Shown: piece after piece, positions 6,301 through 6,521 of the stretch | Layout of the letters: the number at the start of each line of letters is the position of its first letter | Position numbering within the stretch: position 1 is the first letter of the stretch | From: Streptococcus mitis | Lineage (GTDB): Bacteria; Bacillota; Bacilli; Lactobacillales; Streptococcaceae | NCBI GenBank assembly: GCA_018364455.1 | Contig: JAGZLW010000074.1 | Span: 1 to 6,521 of the forward strand | DNA length: 6,521 nt | Reading direction: 5' to 3' | The notes under the pieces: generated by a model | What the model saw: only the letters and a program-made list of their open reading frames with translations | Told to the model about the DNA's origin: nothing | Database searches by the model: none | Made by a program: the position numbers and the translations under genes

Positions 6301-6521
6301 AAGGTCAAAGCGAAGAACCCAGGTAAGACTGTCACTGTAGGTGAAGATGGAACCGCCACTGTCACCGATCCAAGCACTAAGATCAGTCATCCAATCGCAG
6401 GAAAAGACCTAGTTAACGAAGGCTTCACACCAGTGAAACCAGATGAGAAGGTTGTTGTTCAAGACAAATCCCACTTAACTCCAGAAGAGAAAAAACAAGT
6501 GGAAGATAAGGTCAAAGCGAA
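196..6521 (+). CDS. Giant YSIRK-signal cell-wall surface protein (adhesin), 3'-truncated by the window edge
   Basis: The frame is open for 2,108 complete codons; two bases of the next codon remain at the edge. Order of parts (residues): signal peptide 1-49; Ser/Asn/Glu-rich stretch about 50-108; two related helical units about 109-175 and 214-286; non-repetitive head domain about 290-570; Ig-like modules 571-655 and 839-924; Rib/alpha-like modules 930-1003 and 1107-1202; further Ig-like modules 1203-1515; A-B module pairs at about 656-834, 1516-1685 and 1905-2076; and a new B copy from 2077. No cysteine occurs, as is usual for streptococcal wall proteins. The domain style matches large LPXTG adhesins that bind host or bacterial ligands. 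A helical N-terminus followed by a head recalls the SasC/Mrp/FmtB aggregation family, but I cannot confirm this by eye. The sortase signal is not in the window. The gene appears monocistronic as far as can be seen. The surface-protein call is secure; ligand and gene name are unknown. Confidence 0.95.
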   Translation, partial: MENKSNSLNRIKRHQREKVLRFSIRKYSFGAASVAVAALMFLGARVVSADTVSGSNSQSTAGVVQPNDKGNSPVGIKEPTENKSEVVNSSLENKETALVENSSNTVDKSQLRTVVEELNSLLSTKLNLDDSVLSSVKERVQIAQALLDKADAVQKDINELKELLSTDLATLSNAVKESSEVRESNTGTEAEKPASQPSSEVRASEENQTVSAKKDSLKVSVDQLKVAISEVPEHDTTKEVLKKANEVMVLAQGVLQNTTVSLTDVEQMNKLVKRMFISVKNATTRLTSGSHDPRNGKSMDQGTGFRENGELVEGALSNVKEYISQDKYNGGGTTTGQRVRTIEKTFMTAKYSTEGNKKYITYEVYFQNDGRALDGNTGNAFWFYPPRDLLYNVGGNYPIGVVSEAYYELYEKKAGRTGILSQNPDDFTQVKGRYTVSLGAGKTQDDSSRSLWGAAGGLFQFDGGPAGRNSSQIQSMLKNLKNNKELNSIIRLGNNPNGNLPNASYSHILNVSPKQNYAYKYHVKMRLKDDVTADQAKTAGTIAVTTKAGSAIEASQAYVYAATGTRLVSKPATPRIPTNLTGKAGTRTQIEVDAEAGVSVVVYDHGGKELGRGEANASGKAFITPSKDIPSGNVTAKARDKAGNVSDPSNPQVATAPVPNPITVSPFTHGDTSVTLRPNGKTDIVYASIQGKAIKFEKQANNQYKQITNDAKITFTPKGDGSITITLPAGKQFKAGDRVVTRAENSDITSNTGTRASGEVEGYGQLKRSDKVPVKDPSNLSPTDKERVKVAVLKANPGIEVADLTIAQNGDVTYNHRGEGSGSKREMRLTDNVNRDNVAPGKPTIETPLLGKAGTRTPITVQTEAGAKVELFDAKNHKIGEKVADNQGRVTIEPTENLVAGNVTAKATDEAGNISQPSDAKVATYPLVKQPIINIKQGERLTPEEIKQTVLLQNGAGTTNLPSNVQVTGNFDTSSVGDKRTTVTVTFPDAPAQQVEVTYKVLPTFPIARTVYDFKGMDHGNDESGYYVNPGNLPSGMVWVAKRNGEQEQSASKLREMLKADPVGTKTYTFSGKYNHGRFTNTPNDAQKLAHTGTFEHKVFDVEANRTRVTVSKGVTLTEQNAKDAVAKVAGSEDLPTGTTYEWVDNHGNKQNPVANTPGVQNYRVKVTLPMSQTGANQPDATQKRPSKIIDVTVNVKPDVPTYNTTIKANGNIKVPTVASTDRELTGTGAPGAKIKVTVPGVTINEVTVGDNGKWRVSLPKGLNSNQLNQKQLVPQDQVTITQSVGGVESDPVNVAVSLGETTIQPSVASKDGASLVAGTKNIVVKAPHDAGMVYVSYTDKATGKAHEIGLKRENINSPWVSNKPTLGEVKNTTKDAFTNTITIEMKESIAEGTAKAIANISEGKYSSAVDWKTIQVTNQAPTVTSAVSGNEKIVEFGENIDLKTLVTKADYEDDKDATRGTKVRTEIVSVNGQNNVKDINSRKPGTYIVKYKAIDSQGKESGEIQLTVKVREDKPTPPTATAPSDGTVTVTPTGDADKVIVNYTDEKNAQKTVTVVKAKNGTWSSSDKPAGVTVDPRTGALLIPEDGVRDRSQVTATATKGDSRPSDPKIVTAQQRDFVPVVPDKTPVTKVTNLTPEEREKVKAKVQNRNPGKNISISTDGTATLTDPKTNISHQISGDKLVESNDKIKPTVEIPYDNPARQEIYVYSGETNNITIKVKDNSGKISKSYLVFAANDRRGLGAEDNSYLGGGSSNGLYLTATKIHSDTPTSENQPATITVSGNLNNQPFTGEKSITRYVFAEDPSGNTNYDHVGRTDDTGALGRVKFVWKSQTSKYDAQAPGTPVLLDNADATQIENAVKQANPTFSDKIKSVTVNGNNVIVTYKDDSTDRLDASKVFKVRDSKPTPPTATAPSDGTVTVTPTGDADKVTVNYTDEKEQNKTVTVVKDKNGTWSSSDKPVGVTVDSSTGQLLIPAEGVKDKSQVTATATKGDSHPSEPTTVTAQAKDFTPVKPDEKVVVQDKSHLTPEEKKQVEDKVKAKNPGKTVTVGEDGTATVTDPSTKISHPIAGKDLVNEGFTPVKPDEKVVVQDKSHLTPEEKKQVEDKVKA
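343..1062 (+). other. Acidic low-complexity stretch plus two homologous helical units (residues 50-289)
   Basis: Residues 50-108 are rich in Ser, Asn, Glu and Val and look disordered. Residues about 109-175 (DNA 520-720) and about 214-286 (DNA 835-1053) are mostly helix-forming and align with each other: L..V.EL, then a loop with Asp, then VK..V..AQ.LL, then a turn followed by D(I/V)..L...L and a closing (A/S)...N. The two differ by a two-residue indel in the first loop and need no other gap. A Glu/Ser-rich linker (about 176-213) separates them. Each unit fits a three-helix bundle like those at the N-terminus of SasC/FmtB-type and FIVAR-containing wall proteins. Homology to a named family is not proven. 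Confidence 0.6.
1063..1905 (+). other. Non-repetitive N-terminal head domain, probable ligand-binding region (residues 290-570)
   Basis: This is the longest segment with no internal repeat and no resemblance to the other modules. It is rich in aromatic residues and Gly (for example NAFWFYPPRDL at about 379-389, AYYELYEKK at about 405-413, GGLFQFDGG at about 456-464) and ends with beta-type strands (YKYHVKMRL at 519-527, and a VYAATGTRL end before the first Ig module). Position after the helical units and before the stalk is typical of the functional head in sortase-anchored adhesins. I considered the SasC/Mrp/FmtB intercellular-aggregation domain as the family, at modest confidence. No calcium, integrin (RGD) or catalytic motif was recognised. 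Confidence 0.55.
1906..2160 (+). other. Bacterial Ig-like module, first copy (residues 571-655)
   Basis: The module contains GKAGTRT at 582-588 and closes with GNVTAKARDKAGNVS, the Ala-x-Asp-x-Ala-Gly-Asn end typical of bacterial Ig-like (Big) modules in stalks. It pairs with the module at 2710-2967. Over an ungapped 74-residue stretch I count 36 identical residues. The probable role is a structural spacer directly below the head. Confidence 0.75.
2161..2697 (+). repeat. A-B module pair, divergent first copy (residues 656-834)
   Basis: Residues 656 to about 768 follow the pattern of module A seen clearly at 1516-1615: Pro-rich start, DG/GD then V.L.P.G, a VYAS strand, GDGSITI, and a VVTRAE...S.TGTR end. 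Residues 769-834 are a B module: VKDPSNL(S/T)P, a helix, ANPG at 796-799, then an NGDVTYN hairpin. The order A then B matches the two later pairs, but sequence identity is low, so this would be the oldest copy. The B part is clear; assignment of the A part is inference from pattern. Confidence 0.55.
2710..2967 (+). other. Bacterial Ig-like module, second copy (residues 839-924)
   Basis: GKAGTRT recurs at 851-857 and GNVTAKATDEAGNIS closes the module, mirroring the copy at 1906-2160 at a distance of 807 bp between the GKAGTRT motifs. The two ends are best conserved, as expected for Ig-fold edge strands. Copies this divergent are unlikely to recombine often with each other. Confidence 0.75.
2983..3204 (+). 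other. Rib/alpha-like beta module 1 (residues 930-1003)
   Basis: The segment begins with a beta strand and KQGERLTPEEIKQTV, continues through a loop and a GDKRTTVTVTFPDAPAQQV strand pair, and closes with VEVTYKVLP. The (T)VTVTFPD...V.V.YKV ending is the signature end of Rib/alpha-type and related stalk modules of streptococci. The role would be rigid extension of the head from the wall. Confidence 0.5.
3205..3513 (+). other. Unclassified beta-rich insert between two Rib/alpha-like modules (residues 1004-1106)
   Basis: About 103 residues, starting TFPIARTVYDFKG and including PSGMVWVAKRNG, VGTKTYTFSGKYNHGRF and an AHTGTFEHKVFDVEANR end. It has more aromatic residues and His than the surrounding stalk. 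I see no internal repeat and no second copy in the window. It could be an additional binding domain carried within the stalk or an unfamiliar structural module. Confidence 0.4.
3514..3801 (+). other. Rib/alpha-like beta module 2 (residues 1107-1202)
   Basis: A helix-like TLTEQNAKDAVAKV is followed by DLPTGTTYEWVD at about 1134-1145, the best-known fingerprint of the Rib/alpha family (usually DLP.GT.Y.W). The module closes with a PGVQNYRVKVTLP strand and IIDVTVNVKPD. The last loop (SQTGANQPDATQKRPS) is longer than in typical family members. The closest match in the window to a named module family. Confidence 0.65.
3802..4740 (+). other. Three consecutive Ig-like stalk modules (residues 1203-1515)
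   Basis: Residues 1203 to about 1303 hold TGTGAPGAKIKVTVPG followed by VGDNGKWRVSLP, the usual pattern of a Big-type Ig module. Residues about 1304-1420 (VVKAPHDAGMVYVSYTD ... TAKAIANISEGKYSS) are Ig-like and may be a distant A module. Residues 1421-1515 begin APTVTSAV, contain VEFGENIDLKTLV and end KPGTYIVKYKAIDSQGKES, the pattern of the DUF5011-like Ig domains in which PGTY.V.Y.A.D..G is conserved. Boundaries are by eye; the stalk role is inferred from the family. Confidence 0.55.
4741..5250 (+). repeat. A-B module pair, second copy (residues 1516-1685)
   Basis: Module A spans 1516-1615: PTPPTATAPSDGTVTVTPTG, then an NYTDEK strand, NGTWSSSDKP, LLIPEDGV and SQVTATATKGDS. Module B follows: KVTNLTPEEREKVKAKV, NPGK, DGTATLTDP, ISHQISGDKLVE. 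The copy at 5908 lies 1,167 bp downstream. Comparing the two A modules over 100 ungapped residues I count 83 identities. Most DNA differences in the first 100 bases are at third codon positions, which indicates a duplication followed by divergence under selection. Confidence 0.8.
5251..5724 (+). other. Unclassified beta module between A-B pairs (residues 1686-1843)
   Basis: It starts with KIKPTVEIPYDNPARQEIYVY followed by a SGETNNITIKVKDNSGK strand, then LVFAANDRRG, a Gly-rich loop (LGGGSSN at about 1749-1755), TATITVSG-like strands, TRYVFAEDPSGN and a FVWKSQTSKYDAQAP end. I recall the IPY.N....YVY.GE start and the Q(T)(S/A)KYD.(Q/K)AP end from other large streptococcal surface proteins, where they also sit between repeat modules. 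Role as stalk is likely; no named family is assigned. Confidence 0.45.
5725..5904 (+). repeat. Shortened B-like module (residues 1844-1903)
   Basis: The pattern TPV...DNADATQIENAVKQANP, then IKSVTVNGNNVIVTYKD, follows the B layout: helix ending in (A)NP, then a hairpin. It lacks the TD(P)...I.H.I.G end of the other B copies. It stands immediately before the third A module. Relation to B is by pattern only. Confidence 0.4.
5908..6423 (+). repeat. A-B module pair, third copy (residues 1905-2076)
   Basis: Module A (1905-2004) repeats the 4741 copy with 83 of 100 residues identical. The linker to B is one residue longer than in the second copy. The B module (FTPVKPDEK ... DLVNEG, DNA 6217-6423) is 207 bp or 69 residues long and is repeated in tandem from 6424. 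Its codon use differs from that of the upstream copy (see findings). Confidence 0.85.
6424..6521 (+). repeat. Start of a tandem B copy, cut by the window edge (residues 2077-2108)
   Basis: These 98 bases match 6217-6314 at 96 positions, and both differences are synonymous (ACC/ACA and GAT/GAC); the last 56 bases are identical. All 32 encoded residues are the same. The period is 207 bp, a multiple of three, so copies can be gained or lost without breaking the frame. The array probably goes on past the edge toward the wall anchor. Confidence 0.9.

Noticed and set aside
6217..6521. Wall-anchor (LPXTG) end of the protein
   Set aside because: No LPXTG-type motif, hydrophobic segment, basic tail or stop codon occurs before the edge. 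The anchor is expected beyond it but cannot be annotated here.

Overview
The window holds one gene. An open frame starts at position 196 and runs without a stop to the right-hand edge, giving 2,108 complete codons. It encodes the N-terminal part of a giant cell-wall-anchored surface protein (adhesin) of a low-GC Gram-positive coccus. The YSIRK-type signal peptide, the near-perfect AGGAGG ribosome binding site, the AT-rich codon use, the Ig-like and Rib/alpha-like beta modules and the complete absence of cysteine all point to Streptococcus. The Mitis group (S. mitis/oralis type) is my best guess by inference. No second gene is supported on either strand.

Layout: 1-99 is a perfect 9-bp tandem repeat of 11 units that touches the left edge. 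100-195 is an AT-rich leader with a small inverted repeat and a ribosome binding site. 196-342 encodes the signal peptide. 343-1060 encodes an acidic, low-complexity stretch with two related helical units. 1063-1905 encodes a non-repetitive domain of about 280 residues that probably forms the binding head. 1906-6521 encodes the beta-rich stalk: two Ig-like modules sharing the motif GKAGTRT, two Rib/alpha-like modules, further Ig-like modules, and a recurring pair of modules called A and B here. The A-B pair occurs three times (2161-2697, 4741-5250, 5908-6423). At 6424 the B module starts again as a nearly identical tandem copy, and the window ends inside it.

How it should work (inference from family knowledge): the signal peptide directs Sec export at the division septum, the head and helical units are displayed far from the wall, and the repeat stalk acts as a spacer of variable length. 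The sortase signal (LPXTG, hydrophobic segment, basic tail) must lie beyond the right edge and is not seen. Both edges fall inside tandem repeats, which suggests a contig broken at repeats. The repeats also make this locus a candidate for variation in expression (9-bp array in front of the gene) and in length (module array inside it).
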